From Solanum dulcamara (lineage: Eukaryota > Streptophyta > Magnoliopsida > Solanales > Solanaceae), in contig NC_077247.1 of the NCBI RefSeq assembly GCF_947179165.1, forward strand, positions 12,475,501-12,539,500: a stretch of DNA of 64,000 nucleotides. The letters run 5' to 3'. The first letter of the stretch is position 1; every line of letters begins with the position of its first letter. Shown one piece after another: positions 35,266-46,800 of this stretch. The position numbers and the translations under genes were made by a program. The notes beneath the pieces are model-generated. The model had not been told where the DNA came from. It saw only the letters and a list, made by a program, of their open reading frames with translations, and searched no databases.

Positions 35266-36669
35266 GCAGCATGCACGAGCAGAGTAGTGAATAGCCATAT
35301 ACAAATGAATTCATCATTTAAGGCTCAATAAAACGGTCAAATGAACCGTCACTTTGAAACTAGGGTAGGAATCATCTCCAGTACCCTCTAGATGCCATTA
35401 GGGACTACGTCAACTAGATCCTCAACTTCATAGTTATACATTACTATAGTATGAACCAGCTTATAGAAGTTCGAGTATTGGCTATCTCAGAGTCTTTTAA
35501 ATAAAGGAGCTTTTTCATACCGATCACTATTCAATCTTATAGAAGACTTGAGGAATAGGAGCTTAACTCCTTTAAGAGTCTTAACAGCTACAAGTGAACC
35601 AGAAACATGTATCAAGGAAGTTCCCAATAGCTTATGGAACCGAGGACATTTGTTATTGTAGGGTCCTTAGGAAAAAGAGCTTATATCTCCACTTACTATT
35701 CAACACATAAAAGACTCGAGAGTAGTGGATCGACCGCCTTTAGAGTTTTAGCATTTAGATGTGGATAAGAGTCATGAGTCGCGCTCGAAGCTTATGAATA
35801 GAGTTACCCCAAGCTTCATATACACATCATTCGTAACCTATATCTAGGATATGCCAAAAAGAAAAGGGATGGGCTTTACATACATTTGAAACGTGCCGAA
35901 CTAAGAGAGAGATAGGCCTTACATACTTACTACTTTTCTTCTTACAGAAGACTTGAGAGGCAATATCTCACTTATTGTAGGAGTTCTAACATCAAGAAAT
36001 AGGTCAGAGGCATGAATCATTCTCGAAGCTCTATGAATGGAATTATCCTCAGAGCACATATTATATTCCACTTATAGCTAAGACATGCCAAAAGAAAGAA
36101 AGAGATAAGCTTTACATACTTATGCCAAAAATATGCCTAGAGAAAGTAGGTAGCTTCACATACCTCTTATCGATTTCTTTTTACCCGGCTTGTTGCATCG
36201 TCCTATAAACTTATTTAACAAAAAGGTAACAATAATATTAATAACCTTTAAATCGAGCAGCATCTCCTCTCTAACTTTCTCTATCCCAACTTTTAATTTA
36301 ATCCCCAAACCTTAGAAGACAACCAACAACAATAATCAACAGCTCATATACAATTAAAATATGGCAACATTATGTAATACAAGCTTCCAACAACTCTCTT
36401 AAAATTATGAGACCAAAATATGTTTTTTTGTCGCTATTTCATAAAATCTATAACTGTACAAAACAGAGGGTCATGTGGCTGAAACCAGCAGATCCCACAT
36501 ACCTTTTGGAACTTTTTCCAGCCCTGCAACATACAATAAAAGCACTTGCAAGCCCAGCACAACAGCCACAACACCCTACTCGACATTCGATTTAACTATG
36601 ACGTCCTTAGTTTAGTTTGTTTCCAACGTCAAGCATCCTTGTCCAATTTTTATAGTTCCATCCACGTAT

Positions 36670-36797
36670 TGTCACAACCTAAGACTAGGTCCTAGATGTG
36701 ACATAGCGAATGAAGAACCCCAAAGTACCTCAAACAAGCCTCTTAGCATTCTTTTAGCCTTTCATAGGTAATGATGATAAATAAGCAAGCGAAAATC
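36670..36797 (-). repeat. 128 bp terminal fragment of an A LTR
   Basis: It starts TGTCACAACCTAAG and follows the first 128 bp of other A LTRs, including CCTCTTAGCATTC and TTCATAGGTAATGATGAT. It stops at the poly(T) of the LINE-derived unit. Confidence 0.75.
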
Positions 36798-38055
36798 TTT
36801 TTTTTTTATGGGAATAGACCCTACACGAGGCTCCCACCTCTCGTGCACAGTCAGGGGTTGAGCATCACTCCCAAGCCTTAACATAATAATAAAATAGAAA
36901 ATACAAGGAGGGGGACATAAACCTTACCTCCGATCCTATGTTAGTTCATAAGTCGGCTAACCTACTAAGGTCAGCTAACTCATTCCCATAGCGAAAAAGA
37001 GCTAACTAGAAATAGAAAGTAGTAAACCTATGAGAGGACTCCACCTGGTACAAGTCAACTAAGAAAGCATAAATAAGAGAGACTCTCTCCTTCCATGAGA
37101 AGACAAGAAAGTAACCTACACTAGTCCTATTCAACTACGCTACGTACCATACATAGCTAAATTAAAGAAGAACAAATATATGAACCTTCTATCTCGCATG
37201 GGGTGAGAAAGCTCTTTTCATCTTTTCCCTTTTTAGTCTTGTCGTACCAAGTAAATCCAAAGGAATTATTCAACAACATCAAGAGCATGATTATCAGCTA
37301 AGGAGAGTGGAAGGAAGAGAAGTATATGGAGCTAGAGCAATCAGTAGCCTTGGGATTTTTGATGATGAAAGTGAGGGGCTGAATAGTAGTATATTGCAAG
37401 TTGGAAGTGCTGCAGTCCTGGCTTGACCATCTGCTTGGATGCTTAACTGTTGGTGTCTTGCACATTGGAGAGATTCTTCTGTGCCTGCACTCAAATAAAT
37501 AAACAGCCAAGGAGCTCCAAGAAGCTTGGATGTAAGGGGGCTACTATAGGTATGAGTCCTCTATATGTATGGCTGTTATCACCCTTTGGTTGAAGCTTTG
37601 TGGACCTGCCCAAATAAGTAACCAAGCAAGGATCTCCAAGAATGTTGTTGCTTGTATTGAAAGCAGCCTGCTGCATCTTTACCATGTAGCTGTTGGTCCT
37701 TGTGTTGCAGCTTCATCTTCCAAGTCTGCAACTTCAGCTTCATCTCTGTGGTTGAGTTGGTATTTGGTATGTGGTTGAGTAGTCTTTTGGTGTTGTGTTC
37801 CTGTACAACCAAACAACCAAAAACTAACAAACCATCATTTTTGTGTGTTGCAGACTACTGTGGTTGCTGTTGGAAGGGTTGCTGTTGATGCAACTGCTTT
37901 ATAGCTCTCCACAGATGTTGTATTTGGCTTTGTATCTCAATGAAACCTGCACAGCTAAGGCAGCAAGAACTAATCAAGCAAAATTTCAAACAAGGCTCTT
38001 GCAATTTATGATGTTTGTTGGTGGCATCTTCTGGAATTGTTGGAGTTCCATCTTC

Positions 38056-38997
38056 TTATCTTTTCAATGTGTGCCAAGGTATGTGCCAAGGTGCTGTGAA
38101 TTCTAGGTCTTCACATATGCTGGATTTGTCTTTGTAGATCAATGAAACCTGCACAACTAAGGAAACAAGAAAAAGACAGACAAACAAGTAAATAAAGCTC
38201 CTGCCACATCCTATATCTGCACAACCAAACAACCAAACTAACAAGCAAAATATTTTTTGTGTGTTGCAGGCTGTTGTGGTTGTTGTTGGAAGATGTTGTT
38301 GTTGGAAATTATATCCTGCAAACTGCATTTCTCCTTCACAACTAACAGATTTTAAGTGTTGGTGCAAGCTCCAATAAATGGTACACCCTTGCATAGTTTC
38401 TGCATCAAAAAGGGCCATACAAAGGAAGTGTACAATCTGTTGTGGCTTTGAGTTTATACTCTTTCCCTCCTTATTAACTGGTTTGGTTGCATGGAAGAGT
38501 TTCACAGGCTGGAGGCTCCAAAGTGTGAATTTATCCAGCATGTCACTGCTGTACCTGGGAGCAAGCATAAAATCTACGCAAACTATTAAGCAACAACAAT
38601 CAAAGAAGGATATGGGCTGCTCTACTACTACATTGTTGTAATGGTTGCTGCATTTGATTTGGTTGTTGATCATCTTGTTGTTGTTTCCATAGTTGTTGTA
38701 GTAAGGATGGTTGGTAATGCAAATTACACCCCTTGTTTTTGCACAACCAAACCTGCAATATTTAGAGATCTTTTCCATAAGTTGGAGGCTCCAAATTGTA
38801 AATTGCTCCATCCTGAGACTTAAGTCGGCTATCTTTTTAAAGGTCGCTCGACTAATGTCTCTACTTATCCTTTTGAGGTGAAACTTCTTGGGCTCTGCAG
38901 GAATTGTATTTTTTGTAGTCCTGCATACTTTGGAGTCATTTTGGTGTTGCATGATGCATTTGTTGATTTGCTGCTGCTGTAGCTCAGTTGCATTCAC
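38056..38997 (-). CDS. Hypothetical 313-codon frame in the LINE-derived unit
   Basis: This is the longest open frame of the window, 313 codons, starting MNATELQQQQINKCIMQHQN. It is Gln/Asn/His-rich in the first third. It has a very hydrophobic stretch near residues 260-285 (FVCLFLVSLVV), which lies over a pyrimidine-rich splice-acceptor-like tract and so may be an artefact of reading through one. It spans three CAG boundaries (about 38752, 38219, 38145) without a stop. Two near-identical phrases, TIWSLQL and TLWSLQP, come from a duplicated module. I recognise no domain and no homologue. It could be a chance frame in low-complexity CAA/CAG-rich DNA. Function is unknown. Confidence 0.25.
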   Translation of the reverse strand: MNATELQQQQINKCIMQHQNDSKVCRTTKNTIPAEPKKFHLKRISRDISRATFKKIADLSLRMEQFTIWSLQLMEKISKYCRFGCAKTRGVICITNHPYYNNYGNNNKMINNQIKCSNHYNNVVVEQPISFFDCCCLIVCVDFMLAPRYSSDMLDKFTLWSLQPVKLFHATKPVNKEGKSINSKPQQIVHFLCMALFDAETMQGCTIYWSLHQHLKSVSCEGEMQFAGYNFQQQHLPTTTTTACNTQKIFCLLVWLFGCADIGCGRSFIYLFVCLFLVSLVVQVSLIYKDKSSICEDLEFTAPWHIPWHTLKR

Positions 38998-39060
38998 AGC
39001 TGCTGCTGTAATATAGCATATGCAGGTGATGTTGCTGAGATGCTTCAGGTCTATGGTATG

Positions 39061-39429
39061 TTATTGGTCCAATAATTCCAATCTCAGCTGCTGCAATTCC
39101 AACACTAAGCTCAAAGCTGCATGATACCTGCACCAAGAGACACACAATAACAAACAAAAATAGAACTTAAGTTTCATTTTTGATGGCTGTTGTTCATCTT
39201 GGTCTACAATATCCTTAGTCCAAAACAACCTAGTCTTGTTATTGGGATTATGAATGGCATTGTCCATTCTCAGCTGAATTCTGTATTGGTTGAGCTGGGA
39301 TTGCTTAGCAAATGGTTCCAAGATTGTCAACATAGAAAATTTATGATAATTCTTGAGTTTTTGGAGTCTATACAAGGCACCTTGAGTATCAATACTCCTT
39401 GCATTCCAGCATATTGTATTCATCATCAA
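39061..39429 (-). pseudogene. LINE ORF2 endonuclease N-terminus
   Basis: The minus-strand frame starts MMNTICWNARSIDTQGAL, then LQKLKNYHKFSMLTILEPF, and RLFWTKDIVDQDEQQ. This is the first 80 or so residues of the endonuclease/exonuclease/phosphatase domain of plant L1-type LINEs, with the conserved WN-R-I and the LEPF block. In the family this nuclease nicks target DNA for reverse transcription. After residue about 84 the homology stops, and the frame runs into a pyrimidine-rich tract ending in GGTGCAG at about 39128. Most of the endonuclease and all of the reverse transcriptase are absent. Confidence 0.72.
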
Positions 39430-41363
39430 AGTTTTTGAGGGTCAGTCCTCAGGGTTTTCCTCAGACACTGCAGGATGAGTCACTTCTATGAGTCGTAGAA
39501 GTGTTTATGACTAGTAAGAATGAGTTGTAGTGGAACTTCAGATTCTCAGTCCTCATAGTTTTCTTAGACCCTACAGGACGAATCCTCTTGGTGAATCATA
39601 GGGAATTTCGTAAGGAGGTGTCGTAAGGTCAGTTTAGACCAATTTATAAAGGGGAATTTTAGTCTTTTTCCACAATTTAACATTAAAGTGAGGTCATTTT
39701 AGAGACTGAGTTGACCCTATTTAAGGACCCTAGGCTACCTCAAATCCCTCATTCTCACACTTAGACTCAAACACATAAAATTCTTTCCTCTCAAGTTCTC
39801 CTAAGGGTTTCATCTTCCAAGTCCAGGGTTCCATTTCAAGATCTTCAACTCTCTATTTTTAGAGCTGCATTAGGGCTCTATGCCCCAAGGTATGTGGGTC
39901 TCATTCATTAGTTCTTCCACCTATGGAGCCCAAGTATTTTTCCAAACCTAATAGCTCATGTCAAATGATGTATTTCATGAGTTTTCATATTATGATTTCA
40001 AATGTATAAATTATTGAATACTTGAAGTTTATTTATCTATCTTAGTTTATATTGAGTCTAAATTTTGTGAAGTGGTTGCTTTAGAAAAGGCTCTTATATG
40101 AAAGCAAGAAAGGAGTTTTAAAGTGTATTGGTGGGTTATTTCAAAGATGTCTTAATTGATGCATTCTATTATTCTCACGCATGATATCATTGATGTTAAT
40201 GATTTGAAAGTTGAATTGAGTAGAACCCACCTAGTTTCACTATGTTTAAATGAAGGTTTGAATTAAAAGCTTTGACTCCAAAATGAATGTTTATGAAAGA
40301 AAATGTCTATGATCAAAAGGAGTCTTATGAAATGGAAAAATGATGAAATGATTATGAAGTGAAGGATTCGGCTTGTGAAATGCCAATTCTCACTTGTGTG
40401 AATCAAAGAAGAGTTTTAATGAGCTAATCTATCGAATGATGTTTTGATGATCTAAAGTTATGTAAAGAATTGTGTTCTTATGTTATATTAAACTATTCTG
40501 TGGGATTGACTTAGCACCAATGGGTTATTGAGGTGAGATTCGATAAGGGAATACTAGTAGCAACCTCTTGTCTCATTAACTATGCGCCAACATAGGAGCC
40601 TTTGTAGTCTTAGGATAGTGGATGTACAAATAGCCCTAAATGTTAAAGAAATGAATGAAGTTTGATGGATATCTACCTGGAAAGTAGTCTCCCCGTGCCA
40701 ACATAAGGGGTTATGTTGGATTTCATGTAATAGCTCACATGGTCTTAAATGTTGGTTACGGTCATCTTTCCACAAAATGAATGTTTTAACGTTATTTATG
40801 TTGATTTCTTATTCATGCATCTATTTATGTATTTTATCTTACAATCCTTTGACGTTTCCATTGAATTGCATGCCTACATACTTAGTAAATTCAAATTACT
40901 AACACATACTCTTTTCCCTACATGATATCATCATTTAGGAACCGGTGTTGCTCCACATTCACCTCTACGTGGCTAGTTGATTCATTGAAGGCTACCTATT
41001 TGGTGAATTCCCATGTTTTGGGAACAATATTCCTTTCTTGTCTAGCTTATATATCTGTAAAGACTTTTGCATACATTTTATGGTACTTATTTCTATTTTG
41101 ATTGAGGGTGAGCTAGAGACATGTCTTAGCCACTGCCAAGTCTAAAGATGTAGAGGTATTGTTGGACAAATGGATGATGTTTTGAGGTTGTTATTGACTC
41201 TTATTATATGGTGTTTCCCTTAGTCCTATTTCCTTTTTATTTCCGCTATTATTTAATGTCAATATCTATGAAAAGCTAAATAAATGCTAAGAGGCTTGAG
41301 TGAGGTACCTCTGGGTGTCTCATTTGTCGTGTCGCATCTAGGCTCGAGGTTTGGGTCATGGCA
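39430..41363 (+). repeat. A-family LTR, plus strand, 5' end slightly truncated
   Basis: From about 39440 the U3 shows ATGAGTCGTAGAAG-type dyads (39470-39620). After that it follows the A LTR in reverse relative to the other copies, ending TTTGGGTCATGGCA at 41363. The expected TGTAA start is missing. A TATTTAAGG box lies at about 39719. The frame 40554-40775 on the opposite strand is chance. The sequence beyond 41363 is copia, and no target duplication is visible. Confidence 0.78.
39719..39727 (+). promoter_or_regulatory. TATA-like element in the plus-strand A LTR
   Basis: TATTTAAGG lies downstream of the dyad-rich U3 and upstream of the CT-rich CCTCATTCTCACAC stretch that resembles a start-site region. 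The position fits an LTR promoter. Confidence 0.35.
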
Positions 41364-42218
41364 GAAAGAAAGAATAAAATGACAAAAATAATATAGTTAG
41401 CATTATTCGAGATGACCTTCTCTTTGCTTGTGATAAAAAACCATCAATTTATTATCTCAAAATACAAGTTGGACAGTAGATTCTAGAACTACATCGCATG
41501 TCACACAAAAGAAAGTCTTCTTTTCATCCTATACCTTTGTTAACTTGAACGTATTAAAGATGGGTAATGCCGATGAGGTTAAGGTATTTGGTGTTGTCAT
41601 AGTTTGTTTGACAATCAATATTGATACAACGTTAGTCCTTCAAAATATAAAGCATACTCAAAATATTTCTTTGAATTTGATCTTCATGGGAAAACTAGAT
41701 GATGATAGCTAGCATAATGATTTGTTCAATGCCTAGTGAAAACTCATAAAGGCTCATTAATTATAGCTCGAGGAAGAAAATATTAAAATTTATACATGAC
41801 ACAAGGATCAATCCTTCATGACTCTATAAATTTGATGAAAAGTGAGATTTTATTAAAATTCTGGCACAAAGGCTTAGTCATATGAGCGAGAGGGGGATCA
41901 CTTGTTTGGCTAAGAAGAATTTACTTGCTAGTGTGAAACAAGAAAAGGTGAAAAGATGTGTTCACTGCTTAGTTGGAAAACAAAAAAGAATTTTTTCACA
42001 GCCATTCTCCTTCAAGAAATTATGAACTACTGAAGCTAGTACACTCTAACTTGTGTGGTCCTTTTAAAGTGAAGTCAAAAGGTGGTGCACTTTACTTTGA
42101 AACTTTCATTGATTATCATTCTTGCAAGATCTAGATGTATCCTTTAACATTCAAATATCAAGAACTTGATGTACTTAAGGAGTTTCAAACCTTATTTGAA
42201 AGACATACTAAAAATAAA
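41364..42218 (+). pseudogene. Ty1/copia pol fragment (protease end, GAG-pre-integrase, integrase)
   Basis: The fragment begins after the A LTR and shows protease-side sequence (LEPFKMGNADEV-type block near 41555). The GAG-pre-integrase follows with LSHMSERGITCL (about 41870) and CVHCLVGKQ, part of the zinc-binding HH-CC. The integrase start is recognisable as CGPF then ALYFETFID (near 42050-42115). The first catalytic Asp is Asn (codon 42048-42050), and stops and shifts are present, including a TAG within KI*MYP. The fragment ends abruptly at about 42218, joined to B-LTR sequence. In copia elements integrase precedes reverse transcriptase, and neither the rest of integrase nor reverse transcriptase is here. 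Confidence 0.8.
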
Positions 42219-45200
42219 TTAGGTGGGGTAGCATATCTCTTTTGCATGTGCGGGATTCAGAACCAATTCCGAGCACCCAAGCAGAGTCCTTTAGGACTAA
42301 GCTTGAAATTCTGGTTCCTAATGCTGGTGCAACCGCTATTGGAGACCATGGCATTGCCTAAGCGACCCTTTCTTTAGCGACCAAAGGATCGCTTGAGCGG
42401 GCCTGGCCAGCTCAAGGCTAGTCGCTTTAGCAGACCTGTCCTCGCTTAAGCGAGCATTGTTTTAGTAGCTAGAGCTTCACTTTAGTCGTTTTACCATTTT
42501 CTTCTGCCACCCTGGCCTCGTCTAAGAAGCTTTTGCTTTAGTGAGGCTATCTTGTCTTCCCCTATCTGCTTTAGCAGCATAAGTGGTCTCTTAAGAGGCA
42601 CCTATTGATTTCCAAAAACCATTTAAAGGTCTTTTTCTCATGGTTTTGAGAAGTGTTTTAAAGTCTTGGGAGCTCATTTTTCTGTGGGAATTGCTTGTGC
42701 TTGCTGGAGTTGTTTGATAGTGCTTGGGGATCTTAGGGGATATATTTTGGCATCATTTTAGAGGTAATTCCCTTGCACCTTTACCTCTAATGGCCTCTAA
42801 TGGTGACTTTTAGATAATTTAGTGCATGAGATGATTTCTTCCTTCTTGAGCATCAAATTATATTCCATTTTGGGACACAAACTCAGTAAATACGTATGAA
42901 CCTTTTGACAAAGTCTATTTTGGAATTCTCATTGTGGGTCCCACAATCCCATTTTAGACCCAATTTTGGATGTGTCTCCTATTATTGCGAATTTGGTGTT
43001 GATTTTCTAGAAGTTTTCTTGGTAGAAAAAGGTTACTAGAATTGGTCTCAGTGTAACCTTCTCATTCACGAGATGATCATCCTTTGGAGTAGAATCTTCA
43101 GTTATAGAAGGTGGTGTTTTAGGAGCGGGAGTTGGATTCTCGTTCTTTCCCGGGTTGATTTCCTTGTTATGAAGGTTGTCATTCCCTAATATTAAGGTTG
43201 AGCATGTAATTCTTTTAAGGTTTATTTTTAATTTGGAGTTGAAGTGGTTGAATTCATTGGTGGCTTTATATGTTAGCCTTTGTGGGAAAATGGAAATTTG
43301 CTAGGGAGGTTTATCTACAGGATCAAATCAAAGTAATTTGTGAAATAAGTGATTTTATGTTTGTTGATTATGCAAGGTTCATTTTTAGTGTTATGGGTGG
43401 CTTGCATCATTGATAGGAGTTGGTACCCTTGGACCATTACCAGTTGATTGACTATGTTTATACGCCACCTACTAGCCTAGGTTTCCTTAGATTAGAGAAT
43501 ATGGCTCAGATTATTGGTGGAAGATTAGTTCGTGGGAACATGGTGATCGATATTTTATTAGTGTGGAGACAATTTAAGGTGATTCAGAAGTGGAAAGTTT
43601 CTTTTGGCTGATTCTGAGAATGCGTGATCGGCTTCGAGTTAGGCTACGATCTATTTTCTTGACTCTACTTTACTAAATAATGTTTAATATGAGTTATATG
43701 TTATTTAGGGTGGTATTTGTCGAGTGGTAGAGTTTCTTCCTTCTATTCAATATTTTCATGATTCCTGGCTGAGCCCTAGACTAGCGCTTGTGAAGCCCTT
43801 AGTTTAGGCTTGTGGCCTTGCTTGTGGTAAGACTTAGTGTGTTTATCCTTATTAGGATTGTTACTAGATGGCCGTAAGCTAGTATTGAGCCTTAGATACC
43901 TTAGTATATGCTATCTCCATTATAGCTAGGTTTGGCTTTCCTTAGGGTTTGTTTCAGATGAAGTATCTTATGCTAGTGCCTGAGATCTTAGTGGGTCATC
44001 ATAGTCATAGATTTAACTTAGCTGTGCTTAGTTGTGAGTGGGATTGGCATATTGGGTAAGGCATCATCCTTTGAGTTTTCTCCCCTATTTGATTTTGAGC
44101 TGCTTCTTAATTACCTCGCTTTATGTTTAGCGGCAGGCTTTTAATGGTTTTTAAGTTGTTGTTACATTGTTGGGCCCAAGGCCGTATTTGAGGAGAAGGT
44201 TGATTCTAGGTTAGTTCCCTCCACCTTGGTAGTGTGCTAGGATTGGTATAGTATTTATTAATGCATGTGCCTTGTTTGGATGCTTGTGATAACATGCATT
44301 GCATTAGATATTAATTCTTATATATTTTATGCTACAATCCCGGTGCTTGCATTGGAATTTTACCATGGTTTTCAAGAAAGACTATTTTCACATTTTAAAC
44401 TAGTTTTAATGGGATTCATACCATCTTGATCACTTTGTTAATGGTTTTGAGATTTATGAAGCGTCGAGTACATACTTTTTTTATCGGAAATATTAGAGGC
44501 ATCTAGATGTATTCAACTTTTACTTGACAAGTCAGCGCGTCATTTCCCTTTTATGCATGGTTTGGTTACTCATTCCTTCGGTAACAAGATAGAGATGACT
44601 TGTTGTAAGAACTGGTTTGGGCCTAGGCAGTGTATACAGACTTCTCGCGTACTTTATGAGCCCCTTTGGCTACAAGTACCACTGTACTAGATGAGGGAGC
44701 TACATGGTTCCTACCTGGCAGATCGATGGCAGGGGTGGGTCTATACACTTTGTTACTGATGGCACTGTTCACATATGATACCTTGGTTTTACTACAACTT
44801 GATTCCTATGAATCTTCTATCTCCAATATAATTGATTGTTGTTTGGCATCTACCTATTTAATAGGGGTCAGTTGGATATTGCTGTTTGTATCTTACAGGG
44901 GTATGGGCATCTGATTGGTTATTTTTTGAATATAATTATATTCATCTCGTATTGCATTGGGAGTTGGTTAACCATGTGTCTTATACTTGACTTAATGTTA
45001 GTACTCCTTGTTAAGTTGAGTTGTATTTGTCTTTAGGTTGCTATGTTTTTTAGTGGTGATTGTTGGTGCTCTATCCTTGGTTAGTTGACTGCTGTAATAC
45101 TTCCTTATTGCGGGTAGGTTTTTGGACTTGCACTTTCAGGAAAATTTCTTGACTCGTTCCTTTGCTCTGTGTATCTACCTTTTTCATTCTTATTACTAGT

Positions 45201-45757
45201 TCTATCATGTTATATCTCCTATGTAGTTACTTGAGTTATACTTAACCTTATTATATGTTGTTCATATTTTCTTTATCTGTGGGGCTCAGTTTGCCTATGC
45301 CTACTGAGTACCATTCATTTGGTACCCATACTACACTTCTGCCCCCTACAGATCATAGTATGGGTTGTCATCATTTATATGGATTTAGTAATGAGTAGCT
45401 TTGGACTTGGAGATTTGGAAAGCTCCTGACATTTGGAGTTGCTAGTTTTTATCTACTTTGGTCTAGGAATAGTCTTTACATTGCTTTCGAAGACTCTCTG
45501 TTTCTATATTTGTATATGTATCATCCTTATACTCTTTGTTAAATGTTCCATTAATAACTAATGCCAGGTCTTTGGGATGGTTCTTTTTATTTATTTTAGT
45601 TGATTTTGTCTTTTTTTCCATTGCTATTGACCTTTTGCTTCCCTTTGGCTATCTTACGCTTGATAGCCCATTTCTTCTGGTTTTGGGCTATGGGTTAGGC
45701 TTATGTATTGGTCGTTGTAGTAGGTTCCATAATAACTTAAGAAATCAGGTTGTGAAA
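42219..45757 (+). repeat. 5' LTR of the B element, start missing
   Basis: It aligns by eye with 48023-51561. Adding the missing first 410 bp gives 3.95 kb, the length of the partner. It ends GGTTGTGAAA, where the final CA has become AA. It includes the CTCGCTTAAGCGAG palindrome at 42441-42454. The chance frames here (44666-44914, 45536-45763) show no conserved domain. Confidence 0.82.
42441..42454. promoter_or_regulatory. 14 bp perfect palindrome in B-LTR U3
   Basis: CTCGCTTAAGCGAG lies within a cluster of CGCTTTAG / CTTTAGCGACC words at about 42355-42600. An identical palindrome occurs in the partner LTR at 48241-48254. The role is unknown; a protein-binding dyad is possible. Confidence 0.5.
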
Positions 45758-45760
45758 AGT

Positions 45761-45772
45761 TGATATTAGAGC
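45761..45772 (+). other. Primer-binding site of the B element (initiator Met tRNA)
   Basis: TGATATTAGAGC differs at two bases from TGGTATCAGAGC and starts 3 bases after the LTR end. Confidence 0.72.
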
Positions 45773-46800
45773 CCGAAATTGACCGGCATTATTGGTATGA
45801 GGGCAAATGCCTAGTAGAGCTCTGTGAATCGATATGGAGATGTCTATATCCTATCTTCAAAATGAATATTGGGCATACTAGTAAATTTTGTCGTATGTTT
45901 TCACTTTCATTAGCCTCTAAAACAACTTCTTTGGAATCCACTCTTTCTTAGATGGATAGCATGAGGTTTACAGTGGATGTGGTTGGAGTATCAACATGTT
46001 CTACCAGAGTTTTTGTAGGTGGTTCTTAGACTAGAGATAGATTGGGTTTTCCCCAATAGAGTTCATCGTCTGGTTTTGAGCATGTGATCAGGTTTCTAGA
46101 GTGGGATGGGCATATCCCTACATTTCTCCCTACGAATCAGGATATGAGTTATGAATCATCAGAGTTTCTCTTTAGCACTCTATTTGTTGAGGGAGAATTT
46201 GATGGAAGATAAGTCTACCTTTCCCTAGGTTGTTAGTCATATGAGGGCCTTAGAGCAGGCATGCCTTGAGGCTTATAGAGATAGTGGTAAGAGGCCTCGC
46301 CATCAGTACAATGGTGATGGGTATCAGTTCAGTGAGGGTCTTCTTCTTTCTCGACCTATTAGGACTAAGATGGTAGCACCTCATATTCTAGGAGACTCTG
46401 AGGTAGGTCTAGGAACCTACGATAGACAAAGTTTAGGTCAGACTTCTTAGGGTGATCACTTTGGGCCTTCAATTATTGAAGCTTATTTTATTCTAGTTGC
46501 ATCATTTCAGCAGGTTGATCTCGGTAATGGTTGCTATTAGTGTGGAAAGGTAGACCACTTTATTAGAGAGTGTCGCAGGGCCCCGGTATAGTTAGCTAAT
46601 GGATGGTCCCTAAGACGTTAGAGATAGTCCATAAGTTTTCAAAGAGAGCAAGGACAGTTCATTACATTCTTCACTATGGACTTCAAACTATAGAGGTTGT
46701 TATGATTGTAGGAAGGTTGGCCATTAGTCCAAGGAGTGCCCCAGGTGGGAGATGTTCACTCCGATATTATCGACATCTGTTACTCCCCAAGATAGGGTGG
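45773..46800 (+). pseudogene. Gag-like remnant with two zinc knuckles, B element
   Basis: Broken frames follow the primer site. Two CX2CX4HX4C zinc knuckles are recognisable: 46532-46573 (C, stop, CGKVDHFIREC) and 46698-46739 (CYDCRKVGH, stop, SKEC). All eight metal ligands are still encoded, but stops lie inside each knuckle and the two are in different frames. The open piece 46241-46450 (KRPRHQYNGDG, then RPIRTKM) lies just before them. Nucleocapsid knuckles bind element RNA. I could not find a clear capsid domain in 45773-46240. Confidence 0.68.

Larger units (their letters stand above)
33492..36669 (-). repeat. D-family LTR, end missing, with internal duplication
   Basis: It starts TGTCACGACCC and shares blocks with the D LTR at 19844-22928 (start, CATGTACTGAGTAT near 34623, and the tail near 36590). 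The expected GTGTAACA end is absent; homology is cut at 36669 by an A fragment. It contains a 616 bp tandem duplication and a 49 bp minisatellite. The frames 33770-34006, 33874-34071 and 36407-36595 have no recognisable domain. Confidence 0.78.
36798..39429 (-). mobile_element. LINE-derived chimeric retro-unit with poly(A) tail
   Basis: On the minus strand the unit begins at or before 39429 with the start of a plant L1-type endonuclease. It continues through about 1.9 kb of repeated exon-like modules with no reverse transcriptase. It ends with a short stem (CACGAG at 36824-36829 pairing with CTCGTG at 36840-36845) and ten A residues (36798-36807, T on the plus strand). A 3' poly(A) indicates insertion by target-primed reverse transcription. 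No target duplication could be matched, because the two sides are A-LTR pieces in opposite orientation. Eight places show a pyrimidine-rich run ending in CAG, and several of the pieces between are duplicated pairwise. Its origin as a LINE that captured a spliced or duplicated host transcript is inference. Confidence 0.6.

Noticed and set aside
37294..38106. Several overlapping frames on both strands as separate genes
   Set aside because: All lie in the duplicated CAA/CAG and GTT-rich modules of the LINE-derived unit, where low complexity keeps both strands open.
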